A stretch of DNA of 64,000 nt from CAVUMR01 sp963742715 (GCA_963742715.1 CAVUMR010000003.1:930001-994000); one strand, 5' to 3'. Shown: positions 53,081-62,080, numbered from the stretch's first letter. Program-made: numbers and translations. Notes: a model not told the origin generated them from the sequence alone.

Positions 53081-53206
53081 TCACGCTGCCGGTGCCGCGT
53101 AGGCGGGCACCCAGGCGCGCTCTGCCGGCGAGTCGGTGGTGACCTCCGGCGAAAGCTCTTCGGCGAGCGTGACCACGTCCGGCGTGGGGATAACCGTTGT
53201 TGGCAT
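53081..53206 (-). CDS. 41-residue peptide in the lanthipeptide cluster
   Basis: ATG 53206 is preceded by AAAGGAGAACGCG, one of the best ribosome sites in the window, in the gap between the ABC exporter and the hairpin. The peptide (starts MPTTVIPTPDVVTLAEELSP) has no Cys, seven Ser/Thr, one Trp (32) and one Tyr (36), and ends AYAAPAA. Features of a leader (acidic helix LAEEL) followed by a small C-terminal part suggest a second RiPP precursor or a regulatory peptide, but no known family is recognised. Coding evidence is the ribosome site, position and lack of an alternative gene. Confidence 0.6.
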   Translation of the reverse strand: MPTTVIPTPDVVTLAEELSPEVTTDSPAERAWVPAYAAPAA

Positions 53207-53235
53207 CGCGTTCTCCTTTCGGTGTCGTTCGAACG

Positions 53236-55197
53236 CTAATCAGGCGGGGTGTTGTACCGGTGTTGCGCCGTTTGCGCGGCAGCGACTGCGGCACCGGTAC
53301 CGGCAGCAGTGGCACCGGCAGCGGGAGCGCCGACGGCAACCATTCGACGGCCACCCGGCCGGGGCGACGGTCGTCGTTTCCGCCGGACCAGTGGACTGGC
53401 GTCCTGATAACCGGCCGCCTGCAACCGGAACAGCCGGGCATAGACGCCGCCGAGTGCGATCAGCGCCTCGTGGCTGCCCGACTCGATGACCCGGCCCTTG
53501 TCGATCACGGCGATGTGGTCGGCGGCGGCACGGACGGTGGAGAACCGGTGCGCGATCAGCAGCGTGGTCGACCGGGACGCGACGTCGGCCAGCCGCTCGA
53601 AGATCTCCGCCTCGGCGGCCGCGTCGATCGCGGCCGTCGGCTCGTCCAGCACATTGATCGGCGCCGCCCGGAACAGGGCCCGGGCCAGCGCCACCTTCTG
53701 CCACTGGCCGCCGGACAGGGCATGCCCGCCGTCGAACCACCGACCCAGCATGTTGTCCATGCCGTCGGGCAAATCGTCGAGAAACGAGGTCGCGTTGGCC
53801 TGCTCGGCGGCGCGTCTGATCCGCTGCCGGTCGTCCAGGTCCGCCACCCGACCGAAGGCGATGTTCTCGCGCGCGGGCGCCTCGTACTCCATGAAATCCT
53901 GGAAAATCACGCCGATGTGGCTGCGCAGGTCGTCCGGGTCGTACTCGGTGATCGGCACGTCGTCGATCAGGATCGTGCCGCCGTTCGGTTCGTAGAAGCG
54001 GGTGAGCAGCTTGACGATCGTCGTCTTGCCGGCCCCGTTACTGCCGACCAGCGCGACACATCGGCCGGCGGGCAGGAACAGGGTGAACCGGTCCAGCACC
54101 GGCGCGGTCGTACCCGGGTAGGTGAACGACACGTCCCGGAACTCGATGCCCTTGCGCAACCGGCCGGGGAATCGCCGGCTCGCGGCCGGCCGGAGCGACT
54201 CCGGGATGTCGAGAAACTCGTACAGGTTCGCCAGGAAAAGGCTGTCCTCGTAGAGCTTGGCGAGGCTCTCGAAGAAGGTACGCATCGACGTCTGGATCAG
54301 CACGATCGAGGTGACGTACCCGGCGAACTGTCCAATCTGTCCACTGTGGACCGCCGACCGTACGGCGAGCAGTACGGCCAGACCCACGGCGACAGCACCG
54401 AAGATTCCGAGCAGTCCGGAGACAACCGCCAGCCGCCGTTCGAGCCGGCGGTCCACGGCGTAGATCGCGTCGACAATTTTCGTGTACCTCCGGTGGAAAA
54501 GCGCACCGAGGTCGAAGAGCCGCGCCTCTTTGAACGGCTTGTCATGGGTCAGGAGATGGTCGAAGTACATGAGCCGTCGTCGATCAGCGGAGCGACCGTT
54601 CTCCACCCGCCAACGCGCCTTGTTGTGCACGACCTGCGCTATCGCCAGCGGTACCGGGGACAGCAGCATCAGTACGGCGGCAAGCGGCGACCAGGACAGC
54701 AGCAGCGCGGCCACCGACGCGACCGTGACCGCGTTGGACACGGTCGCCACCAGACCGGCGAAGATCTGGTACGGGCGGAAGTCGGCCTGGCCGGAGGCGC
54801 GCTGCAGCGAGTCGTACACCTCGGGATCTTCGAAATGCCGGAGCTCGAGCCGCAGCGCCTTGGCCAGGATCTGGGCGGTGACGTTGTTGCCCAACCGGGC
54901 CTGCAGCAGCGACTCGGAGTACCGGCGGCCGACCCCGAGCAGGTACGTGAGGGTCGACGCGCCGGCGAGCGCGACCACCGCGACGGTGGCCTCGCGGGAC
55001 CAGGTACCGGCCGCGGACTGGGCCCGGTCGGCGAGCACCTGGACCGACCAGCTCAGGATCGCCAGGCTGGCCGCCGGCAGCAGCGCGGAGCCCACCGTGA
55101 GCAGCAGGACGACGAGCAGGTGACCCGGCGCGATGGTCGCCAGCAGGCGCACCGTGCGGAGCAGGTAGCGGCCGCGGTGCGCCGACGCGGTCGTCAC
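53236..55197 (-). CDS. lanT: ABC exporter, fused permease and ATPase (LanT-like, no peptidase domain)
   Basis: A 653-residue half-transporter. Six TM segments lie in residues 10-330, then an ATPase domain with Walker A GSNGAGKTT, a signature LSGGQ, and Walker B INVLDEPTA with H-loop IAHRFS. There is no C39 peptidase domain, so leader removal must be done by another protease. The C-terminus has a roughly 50-residue Ala/Gly/Thr tail of unknown use. The GTG at 55197 overlaps the lanB stop (GTGA), so it is cotranscribed. It probably secretes the modified lanthipeptide. Confidence 0.92.
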   Translation of the reverse strand: MTTASAHRGRYLLRTVRLLATIAPGHLLVVLLLTVGSALLPAASLAILSWSVQVLADRAQSAAGTWSREATVAVVALAGASTLTYLLGVGRRYSESLLQARLGNNVTAQILAKALRLELRHFEDPEVYDSLQRASGQADFRPYQIFAGLVATVSNAVTVASVAALLLSWSPLAAVLMLLSPVPLAIAQVVHNKARWRVENGRSADRRRLMYFDHLLTHDKPFKEARLFDLGALFHRRYTKIVDAIYAVDRRLERRLAVVSGLLGIFGAVAVGLAVLLAVRSAVHSGQIGQFAGYVTSIVLIQTSMRTFFESLAKLYEDSLFLANLYEFLDIPESLRPAASRRFPGRLRKGIEFRDVSFTYPGTTAPVLDRFTLFLPAGRCVALVGSNGAGKTTIVKLLTRFYEPNGGTILIDDVPITEYDPDDLRSHIGVIFQDFMEYEAPARENIAFGRVADLDDRQRIRRAAEQANATSFLDDLPDGMDNMLGRWFDGGHALSGGQWQKVALARALFRAAPINVLDEPTAAIDAAAEAEIFERLADVASRSTTLLIAHRFSTVRAAADHIAVIDKGRVIESGSHEALIALGGVYARLFRLQAAGYQDASPLVRRKRRPSPRPGGRRMVAVGAPAAGATAAGTGAAVAAAQTAQHRYNTPPD

Positions 55198-58100
55198 GTC
55201 CCCGCCCCCGTCGCGGTGGCCCTGACCGTGGTGGGCGCCGTGGCCCCGACCGTGGCGGACGAGGTGGTCGCGGCGGGTGGGCGGTTGCGGATCGCCCGCC
55301 GGGCCAGCGCCCACAGGTCGTGGGCGAGCTCCTCCCGGGGACGGTCGAGCCCCACCAGCCGGATCGACTGGATGTGCGCGAGGCTGCCGATGACGTTCTC
55401 CTCGCTGCCGGTCAGCAGCCCCCGCGCCGCGAGCTCGCGGACCCGCTCGCCGGCGGCGGCCAGGGCCCGGTGCTGCCGGTCGAGGATCGGCGTCAGTGCC
55501 GCCCGGTGGTGGGGCGCCCGCGGGTCCGGCCGGCGCTCCCCGGGCGCGAGCACCTCGCACAGCAGCGGCTTGAACTCGCGGAATCGCTGCCGGGTGTCCG
55601 CCGGTACGTCCCGCCCGGCCCGCGCCGGCCGCGGTTCGGCCCCCCAGCTCCGGTACAACGCCTGCAACGCCGCCACGCACATGACGTCGGCGTCGAACGT
55701 GCCGTGGTGCAGCAGGTGTACGAGGTCGATCGCCGCGTCACTGTTGGCACTGAACGCGGTCTCCACCGCCTCGATGGCGTGCGCACCGCCGTACCGTTCG
55801 AGCTCCCGGTCGTAGCTGGCGAAGCCGACATCCGTGGCCTGTCCGTGCTCGACCAGTTCCCGCCCCCAGGTGGCGCACCGGTGCATGAGCTCGGCCATCC
55901 GGTCGGCGTGTGCCGCGTGGAACCGCAGGCGCAGGTGCGGTAGCGGGTCCGCGTACCGGATGAAGAACCACCGATCGACCAGCGCCTTGTCCGCTGGCGG
56001 GTCGTCGGCCGGCGCATCGTCGGCTGGCGCGTTCCCGGCCCGCGCCTCGTCGGCGCGTGCGTCGCCGGCGCGCGGCTCGGAGACCAGCCCGGCGCGCAGT
56101 TCAGTGACCAGCGATCGGAGCGGGCCGACGATGAGGGCGTCGTGTTGCTCCGGAGCCGCGTACAGCTTCAGGTGCAGCCACTCGGCGCCGGGCAGCAGGC
56201 GTCGGGTGGTGGCCAGCGGCGGCGCGGCCCGGGGAGTGGCCGGCGGCGGCGCGGCCCGGGGAGTGGCCGGCGGCGGCGCGGCTCGCGGCGCGGCCGGCGG
56301 CGACGAGGCCCGCACCAGCAGAGGCTCCGGCAGGAGCGACCGGTCCCGAAGCACCAGCGGAACGACGAGCTCGGCGTGGTACCGGCGGTCGTCGCCGTCG
56401 CGCAGCCACAGCTCGGTCGGCCCGGGCAGTACCTCCTGCAGTTGGATCGCCTGCGGCGACAGTTGCGCCCGGCGCCGGACCACCTCGCGGTACAGCTCGT
56501 CCACCCAGAGCGGATGGTCGAGGTCGAGCAGCAGCCGGTTGTCCTGGTCGGTGAGGTAGACGTACCGCGGGACGTGCCAGCGCTCTCGCCACTGCTGGCA
56601 GGCGCGGTAGAAGTGGTCCGGGTCGGCGCCCGGCTCCGGGAACGTACCGACCGTGATCGTCCACTGCGCCGGATGTACGACCACCTTGCCCCGGGTGAGC
56701 CGCGGCAGGAACGGCGCGTCGGCGAGGACCCCCCAGTCGAACCGGTACAGCGGGGTGAACCCGTCCGCGGAGAACTCCAGCAGGGCCCGGCACACGTTCG
56801 GGGTCAGGGTGTAGTTCATCGCGTGCGTCTGGCTCACCGCGAGCTCCCGCCCCAGCGAGGTCGACCGCAGGTAGAAGCGGTCGGCGGTCGCGCCGAGCAC
56901 GATGTCGTCCAGCGCGAGCTGCCGGACCGGCGGACCGGTCGGCGCGGTGTTCACGCAGATCTCGTACCGCCGGGTGGCCGGGTGGCTGGCCAGGTTCGCG
57001 CCGCGGGAGCGCCGCGGTACGTAGTTCAGCTCGGCGAACACCGTGTCGGGTCGCAACGCCTCCTCGACGCGCTGCTGGGCCCGGATCCGCTCGACGGTCG
57101 CCGCGTCGAACAGGTCGAAGAACCGGCCGAGCCCCTGCCAGCCGCCGTAGATGCCGACCGTGCTGGGCACCAACCGCCACCGACCGTCCCGCAGCGCCTC
57201 CGCGGACCCGGCCGCGACCTGGACGAACAGGTCGAGGGACGTACGCGGGCTGGCGTTCTCGTCGTCCGGCCGCCAGACGGTCAGCGCTTCGACCAGGTCG
57301 TCATCGAGCTCGACCTCGCGCTGGCCGTGATGGGACGCCCGCAGCGCCAGGTCGACCAACGCCCGGTCCCGCTGGTCGTGCTGCGGCCCGCGGTACTCCG
57401 GCCAGGGCTGCCGGCGCGGCGGCTTCAGGTAGGAGTTGGGCGGTCCGATACCGGTCTCGGGATTGAGCACGTGGAGCAGCGGCAACTCCGAGTCGACGCC
57501 GTACCGCTCGAAAAACTCCCGGTGGTAGTCGACGAGGTGCGCCCGTCGCGGGTTCAGACAGCCGAGCCGGGCGAGCAGCTCCGCCGCCTGCGCCGCGGTC
57601 GTACCTAGCTCGTGCGGCAGGGTCGCCGACTCCATCGCCAGTGCCGTGTCCAACTGGTACGTGCGCTCGGTGTACGTGGGCGTCATCGCGCGCTGGTGGT
57701 CCGCGAGTCGGTCGAGACTGGCGAGGTCGGCTCGTCCGGCAGCGCTGTCGACCTCGTCCGCCAACTGCCGCATCCGGTTCAGCCCGTCGACGACCGTCGC
57801 CGCCGCGTCCTGGTCGATCAAGAGCTTCAGCAGGTGTACCTCCGGCAGCGGCTCGGTCGACGACGGCAACAGATCGCTGCGCAGTACGCCGGCGTCCCAC
57901 AGCCGGTTGAGCAGGCCCCGGATCTTGTCCTGCGGTACCCCCGGGAACCGCTGCCCGAGCCCGGCGACCAGGTCACCGAACGTGGGGTTGAACCGCGCGA
58001 GCTCCAGCGCGATCGCGGTCGGCCCGTTGATCCGGAGCTCGACCCGCTCGTCGGAGGCGCCCTTCCGCTCGTCCGGGTTGCACAGGACCGCGACGTCGCC

Positions 58101-58643
58101 GACCCGGTAGAGCAGCGCGTTCACGCGTACCCGAAGGCTGTCGCGGATGCCCGGGTCGGCGTCGAGCTGCTCGACCACTTGGGCGAGCCAGGCCCGGTCC
58201 GCGCGGGTACGGGTCAGCCGGATCGGGGCGCGCGCCAGTACGACAGCCGCGTCGTCGGAGAACGTGCCGATGCCCACCCCGGCGAACAGGCCGAGCGGTG
58301 TGGGTCGGGTCGACATCCGGGTGAGGTAGCGCAGCAGCGTCGAGTAGCGCCGACCGGCGCGCGCCCCGGAAGCGTCAAGGGCCCGGCTCGGGTCGTGGCC
58401 GCTCTGGTTCACGTCGGGGAGAGTGGCGACGAGACTCGGGCTGGCCGCGTGCAGCGCCTGCCGGACCCTGGCGTCGGCGGTGAGCGCCCGGATCCGCTCG
58501 CGACCGGCCTCCCGCATGGTCGCGAGGTCGGCCGCGATGGCGGGTCGACCAGCCAGGTTCGGGAACGTGTCCGCGGGCAGGACCGGCGCACGCAGCATGA
58601 ACAGGTCCGACGCCGTGTACAGCGGTCCGTGGGGCTGCGCCAT
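55194..58643 (-). CDS. lanB: class I lanthipeptide dehydratase LanB (full length)
   Basis: A 1149-residue tRNA-Glu-dependent dehydratase. The N-terminal glutamylation domain (about 1-780: FMLRAPVLPADTFPNLAG, FAELNYVPRRSRGANLASHP, LDHPLWVDE) is followed by the SpaB-C-like elimination domain (about 835-1110: LHLKLYAAPEQHD, RYADPLPHLRLRFHA, NVIGSLAHIQSIRLVGLD). It dehydrates Ser/Thr of the precursor. Between the domains there is a Pro/Ala/Thr repeat (27-bp unit) and later an Ala/Asp-rich loop (about 870-900), both probably flexible linkers. ATG 58643 follows GGAAGGGACC. The next gene downstream is the exporter; LanC1 is 39 bases upstream. Confidence 0.94.
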   Translation of the reverse strand: MAQPHGPLYTASDLFMLRAPVLPADTFPNLAGRPAIAADLATMREAGRERIRALTADARVRQALHAASPSLVATLPDVNQSGHDPSRALDASGARAGRRYSTLLRYLTRMSTRPTPLGLFAGVGIGTFSDDAAVVLARAPIRLTRTRADRAWLAQVVEQLDADPGIRDSLRVRVNALLYRVGDVAVLCNPDERKGASDERVELRINGPTAIALELARFNPTFGDLVAGLGQRFPGVPQDKIRGLLNRLWDAGVLRSDLLPSSTEPLPEVHLLKLLIDQDAAATVVDGLNRMRQLADEVDSAAGRADLASLDRLADHQRAMTPTYTERTYQLDTALAMESATLPHELGTTAAQAAELLARLGCLNPRRAHLVDYHREFFERYGVDSELPLLHVLNPETGIGPPNSYLKPPRRQPWPEYRGPQHDQRDRALVDLALRASHHGQREVELDDDLVEALTVWRPDDENASPRTSLDLFVQVAAGSAEALRDGRWRLVPSTVGIYGGWQGLGRFFDLFDAATVERIRAQQRVEEALRPDTVFAELNYVPRRSRGANLASHPATRRYEICVNTAPTGPPVRQLALDDIVLGATADRFYLRSTSLGRELAVSQTHAMNYTLTPNVCRALLEFSADGFTPLYRFDWGVLADAPFLPRLTRGKVVVHPAQWTITVGTFPEPGADPDHFYRACQQWRERWHVPRYVYLTDQDNRLLLDLDHPLWVDELYREVVRRRAQLSPQAIQLQEVLPGPTELWLRDGDDRRYHAELVVPLVLRDRSLLPEPLLVRASSPPAAPRAAPPPATPRAAPPPATPRAAPPLATTRRLLPGAEWLHLKLYAAPEQHDALIVGPLRSLVTELRAGLVSEPRAGDARADEARAGNAPADDAPADDPPADKALVDRWFFIRYADPLPHLRLRFHAAHADRMAELMHRCATWGRELVEHGQATDVGFASYDRELERYGGAHAIEAVETAFSANSDAAIDLVHLLHHGTFDADVMCVAALQALYRSWGAEPRPARAGRDVPADTRQRFREFKPLLCEVLAPGERRPDPRAPHHRAALTPILDRQHRALAAAGERVRELAARGLLTGSEENVIGSLAHIQSIRLVGLDRPREELAHDLWALARRAIRNRPPAATTSSATVGATAPTTVRATATGAGT
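56221..56301 (-). repeat. 27-bp coding repeat in lanB
   Basis: Two perfect copies (56221-56247, 56248-56274) and one degenerate copy (56275-56301) of a 27-mer, with a partial copy before. It encodes a nine-residue PPATPRAA-like unit in the linker between the two LanB domains. Confidence 0.88.
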
Positions 58644-58682
58644 ATCGGTCCCTTCCAGGGTCCGGCCAAGGACACCCCTGGC

Positions 58683-60047
58683 TCAGTTGACGAGGAGTGC
58701 GCGGGCCCAGCGCGGCGGTACCGGGGTGGCCACCGACAGCAGCGTCAGCGCGACCCCGGCCGCGCCCTCGAGCAGTCCGGGGCTGTCGATCCGCGCACTC
58801 CCGGTACGGCTGGCCAGCGGCGATCCGGGCTCCCCCGCCTCGGCCGGCCTGACGTCCTGGACGACCAGCGGCAGCCGCAGGTCGCAGCGACCGAGCAGCC
58901 CGTCGACGAGCGTCACCAGCGCGGTCCGGGCGAGCGCGCTGTCGGTCTGGGTCGCGAACTTCCGGCAGATCAGCACCAGGCCCGCGTCGCCGTGACAGAG
59001 GCCCGGCGACAGCAGCGAGTGGCCGCGCAGCTGCCGGAGGGTGGCTTCGAAGCCGTCCACCGCGACCGCGCGTACCGAGTCGTCGTCGAGCGCGTCGGCC
59101 GCGTCGAGCAGCGCGGAGGTGATGCCCGGTGCCCCGTAGCAGTACGCCGCGCCGGCGGAGTGGGATCGGTCCGGCGCGATCTCACCGTGCTGGTCGAACG
59201 GCATGACCCGGGGCCAGGTACGTCCACTGTGGTCGGACTGGGACGCCTGGACGAGCTGGTCGGCGAGCCGGCGGATGGCCGGGCGTACCCCGTCCTGACC
59301 GTGGCCGGCGAGCCAGGCGCGGCTGAGCGCCGCGAGCGGCCCCGGGATGCCGTGTGCGAGGCCGAGGTCGACATAGCCGTACGGGTAGAGGACGTGCTCC
59401 TGTTCCCGGAGCGGGTACTTGTGCCGCGGGATCCGCCACCGGGTCCACCGCTGCTCGTCCGGTCCGGTGGATCGCTCGACCAGCCGACCGACCAGGCGGT
59501 CCGCGCTGACCCGGGCAGTGGGGTCCCAGCGACGGCGACTGAGATAGCCGAGGATTCCGGCCGGCCCGGTGATCACGTCGTAGTCCGAGAAGGCCAGCTC
59601 GCCGTCCCCGGACCAGGTCAGGTGGTCGATCTGCCCGGCCAGCTTCGTGTGCAGGGCGTTCAGCGTGCCGTTGTGCCGCCGATCGGCGCCGACGCATTCG
59701 GCGACCGCCATCGCGATGCCGGCGGTTCCGGCGGCCAGACCGGACGTCGACAGCGGCCGGTGCCGGGTGCTCCGGGCCGCCCGCTGGAGCCAGGACCGCG
59801 CCTGCGCCCACCAGTGATCCGCCGACTCGGGTAAGGCCCGCGCCGCGAACGCGAACGCGAGCGCGCTTCCGGCGGCACCGGAGTACAGCGAGGCGTTGAC
59901 GTCCCAGACCGGATGCCCGATCGTCCGCTTGGCCGATTGGGCCGCCTCGACAACCAGGGACTCGTCGGAGAGCCGGTGCAGAATCGCCGTGGCCACGGCG
60001 CGTGCCTTCACGCTCATCGCGGCCGGCAGAAGATCGGAATCAAGCAT
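58683..60047 (-). CDS. lanC: lanthipeptide cyclase LanC (copy 1)
   Basis: A 454-residue LanC. Zinc ligands Cys303 (AYCYGAPGI) and Cys351-His352 (LCHGDAG) and the conserved His232 in LAHGIPG are present in the usual order, so thioether ring formation is likely. ATG 60047 overlaps the sulfotransferase stop by 8 bases. Its partner LanB1 lies 39 bases downstream. Confidence 0.95.
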   Translation of the reverse strand: MLDSDLLPAAMSVKARAVATAILHRLSDESLVVEAAQSAKRTIGHPVWDVNASLYSGAAGSALAFAFAARALPESADHWWAQARSWLQRAARSTRHRPLSTSGLAAGTAGIAMAVAECVGADRRHNGTLNALHTKLAGQIDHLTWSGDGELAFSDYDVITGPAGILGYLSRRRWDPTARVSADRLVGRLVERSTGPDEQRWTRWRIPRHKYPLREQEHVLYPYGYVDLGLAHGIPGPLAALSRAWLAGHGQDGVRPAIRRLADQLVQASQSDHSGRTWPRVMPFDQHGEIAPDRSHSAGAAYCYGAPGITSALLDAADALDDDSVRAVAVDGFEATLRQLRGHSLLSPGLCHGDAGLVLICRKFATQTDSALARTALVTLVDGLLGRCDLRLPLVVQDVRPAEAGEPGSPLASRTGSARIDSPGLLEGAAGVALTLLSVATPVPPRWARALLVN

Positions 60048-61002
60048 AATCGAACAGCTCCAGGAGATGACCGAACCGGGACGCGAACAACAGGCTGTGC
60101 TGCCGGGTGAACAATTCCCGCCAGGCCCCGATCTGCCCGCGGTGGAAACTGAAGGAATTCGGGTTGTACACCTTTTCCGCGACCGCGGCCGCGTCCGTAT
60201 CGACCTGGAGGTGGTCCGCTATCCGCTGGACAGCCGCTATCTGGCGGGCAGCGTCCCCGCCGCCGTACGGACCGACCAACTCCTCGAACGACACGGTGCA
60301 CACCCGCGGGTGGTACAGCAGGGTTATCGCCGACTCGAAGTCGGCAAGCAGCGGAATCGCGGGATCGCGCAGGACATAGGTGATCCGGTCCGCGAGCTCC
60401 GGCAGGTTCTGCAGGATCGGCCGGAAGACCGCCAACTCCGGCTGCCGGCTGAACGTGTGGCCGCTGGCCCCGGAGAAGAAGTTCACCATGGAGATCAACG
60501 TGTCCCGCGGGTCGCGGTAGTTCAGCATCAGCCGGGGCACCCAGTCGGCCTGCCACTCGGCATAGAACCCGTGGTCCAGCCGCCAGAGGTCCAGCGAGTG
60601 GAAGGTCCAGCAGATGTCGGCCGGCGTGTCCGAGAACGGCCGGCGCCACGCGTCCGGCGCCATCCGCAGTCGATGCCGGAGCTCCGGAAATGACAGCTCG
60701 GTATTACTGACGTTGATCGCCGCGAGCTTCACTTCCCATATTTCGGCGAGCTGGTTCCACAGCCGGTTGGTGGCGTCGACGAAACCGTCGCGGTCACCAC
60801 GCAGGTCGAGGCCGGCCAGTTCGTCCGGGTGCAGGAACCGCTCGGCGAGTTCGAGTCGCTCCCGCAGGCTGAGCCCGACGATTCCGTCCCGGGGCGGCAC
60901 GCTTTCACCGCGGATGCGATAGCCGAGCGACACGAGCAATTCCTGGAGAAGGTGCGTACCGCTCTTTCTCGGGGACACCGCTATGGCACGTTCAATGGAC
61001 AC
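60040..61002 (-). CDS. PAPS-dependent sulfotransferase
   Basis: A 320-residue cytosolic sulfotransferase. The 5'-phosphosulfate loop PRKSGTHLLQELL (11-23), the 3'-phosphate site NYRDPRDTLISM (161-172) and the late FSFHRGQIGAWRELF segment give a complete PAPS-binding set. It would transfer sulfate from PAPS to a hydroxyl or amine. The GTG at 61002 follows GGAGGGATCTC. It overlaps lanC1 by 8 bases, so it is part of the lanthipeptide operon and probably modifies the product (or a linked sugar/lipid). This is not a common partner of class I lanthipeptides. No sugar transferase is present. Confidence 0.9.
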   Translation of the reverse strand: MSIERAIAVSPRKSGTHLLQELLVSLGYRIRGESVPPRDGIVGLSLRERLELAERFLHPDELAGLDLRGDRDGFVDATNRLWNQLAEIWEVKLAAINVSNTELSFPELRHRLRMAPDAWRRPFSDTPADICWTFHSLDLWRLDHGFYAEWQADWVPRLMLNYRDPRDTLISMVNFFSGASGHTFSRQPELAVFRPILQNLPELADRITYVLRDPAIPLLADFESAITLLYHPRVCTVSFEELVGPYGGGDAARQIAAVQRIADHLQVDTDAAAVAEKVYNPNSFSFHRGQIGAWRELFTRQHSLLFASRFGHLLELFDYA

Positions 61003-61047
61003 GAGATCCCTCCGGACCTTCGGGTGGAGCCATCTATTGCGCGGCTG

Positions 61048-61153
61048 AGCGGACGTCTGTGGCCGAGCGGGCGTATGGCTCAGCGGGCGTCTGTGGCCGA
61101 GCGGGCGTCTGTGGCTTAGCGGGCGTCTGGGGCTCAGCGGGCATCTGTAGCCG
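61048..61153. repeat. 18-bp repeats including the SARP stop codon
   Basis: AGCGG-centred units at 61048, 61066, 61082, 61100, 61118 and 61136 (mostly 18-bp spacing, one of 16). The unit at 61134 includes the SARP stop (ATDAR-stop), so the coding end is the first repeat. The array fills the SARP-sulfotransferase gap. Confidence 0.88.
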
Positions 61154-61964
61154 GGCAGACGTCAACCGCGTCCCGAAGGATTGCCTGGTGCAGGACCATC
61201 GTTTCGCGATCCGGATCCAGCCCGTAATTCGTCGCCAACGTCCGGCGCAGGCCGGCGAACGCTTCCAGCGCGTCCAGGCGCCGGCCGGCGTGGAAGAGGG
61301 CCGCCATCAGCAGCCGGTGCAGCGATTCCCGGCCGGGATGCGCGGAAACGAGTCCGACCAGCTCCGGGATCACCTCACGGTGGTGACAGGTGTGGAGCCT
61401 GGTCGACAGCAGCAGCTCGTGGGCGCCGAGCTTCGCTTCTTCCAGCCGGGCCGCCTGCGCCTCGATCAGCGGCGTGCGGGCAACCCCGGCGTACGCGGCT
61501 CCCCGCCACAACCGCAGCGCCCCGGCCAGGCCCCTGGCCGCCGTTTCCGGCTGTCCGGCCGTCAGCGCGACGCGCGCCGCCCGTACCGCACGGTCGAACT
61601 CGAGCAGGTCGAGCCCGTCGTCGGACAGCACCAGCTGGTAGCCGGAGTCCACTGTGGCCAGTTGACCGGCGGACCGGCCCAGGGTGCGACGCAGCCGCCA
61701 GACGTACCCCTGGAGGGTCTTGCGCGCGGTCTCCGGCGCCGCGTCCGGCCACAGTTCGTCGACGAGCCGCTCGATGCTGACCGGCTGGTTGGCATGGGCG
61801 AGGAGCACCGCCAGTACGGTCCGGTGTTTCGCGGCCGCGATGCGGCTGGCCTGAGGCCCCTGCCAGATCACCAACGGTCCGAGCACGCCGAACCGCGCGA
61901 CGTGTCGCTGGGCTCCGGCACCGACCGCGCGGTGCGTTGGCTGCGCGGTAACTGTCGACCACAT
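61134..61964 (-). CDS. SARP-family activator (wHTH + BTAD) of the lanthipeptide cluster
   Basis: A 276-residue Streptomyces antibiotic regulatory protein-type factor. N-terminal winged helix (ARFGVLGPLVIWQGPQ, LVDELWPDAAPETARKTLQG) is followed by a BTAD of TPR-like helices (LEFDRAVRAARVALTAG to LATNYGLDPDRETM). It should bind direct repeats upstream of cluster genes and recruit RNA polymerase. ATG 61964 follows GGAGGT with 7-base spacing; GTG 61973 is an alternative. No ATPase domain, unlike the two AfsR-type proteins. Located inside the cluster. Confidence 0.93.
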   Translation of the reverse strand: MWSTVTAQPTHRAVGAGAQRHVARFGVLGPLVIWQGPQASRIAAAKHRTVLAVLLAHANQPVSIERLVDELWPDAAPETARKTLQGYVWRLRRTLGRSAGQLATVDSGYQLVLSDDGLDLLEFDRAVRAARVALTAGQPETAARGLAGALRLWRGAAYAGVARTPLIEAQAARLEEAKLGAHELLLSTRLHTCHHREVIPELVGLVSAHPGRESLHRLLMAALFHAGRRLDALEAFAGLRRTLATNYGLDPDRETMVLHQAILRDAVDVCPATDAR

Positions 61965-61987
61965 CAGGTCCACCTCCGTCCATACAG

Positions 61988-62080
61988 GTCAGTTGTCACG
62001 CGAACAGTCGTCACGCGGGCAGTTGTCACGCGGGCAGTCGTCACGCGAGCGGTCGTCACGCGGGCAGTCGTCATGCGAGC
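61988..62080. repeat. 15-bp array starting at the LanC2 stop codon
   Basis: GTCA(C/T)GCG at 61995, 62010, 62025, 62040, 62055 and 62070: six units at exactly 15 bp. On the minus strand each unit reads CTGC(C/T)CGCGTGACGA-like, with TGA in the same frame as the LanC2 stop (62071-62073), so the gene ends in unit 1 and the others are non-coding in-frame stop copies. Confidence 0.93.

Noticed and set aside
61048..62080. CRISPR array
   Set aside because: Repeats are 15-18 bp with no spacers; they are minisatellites.
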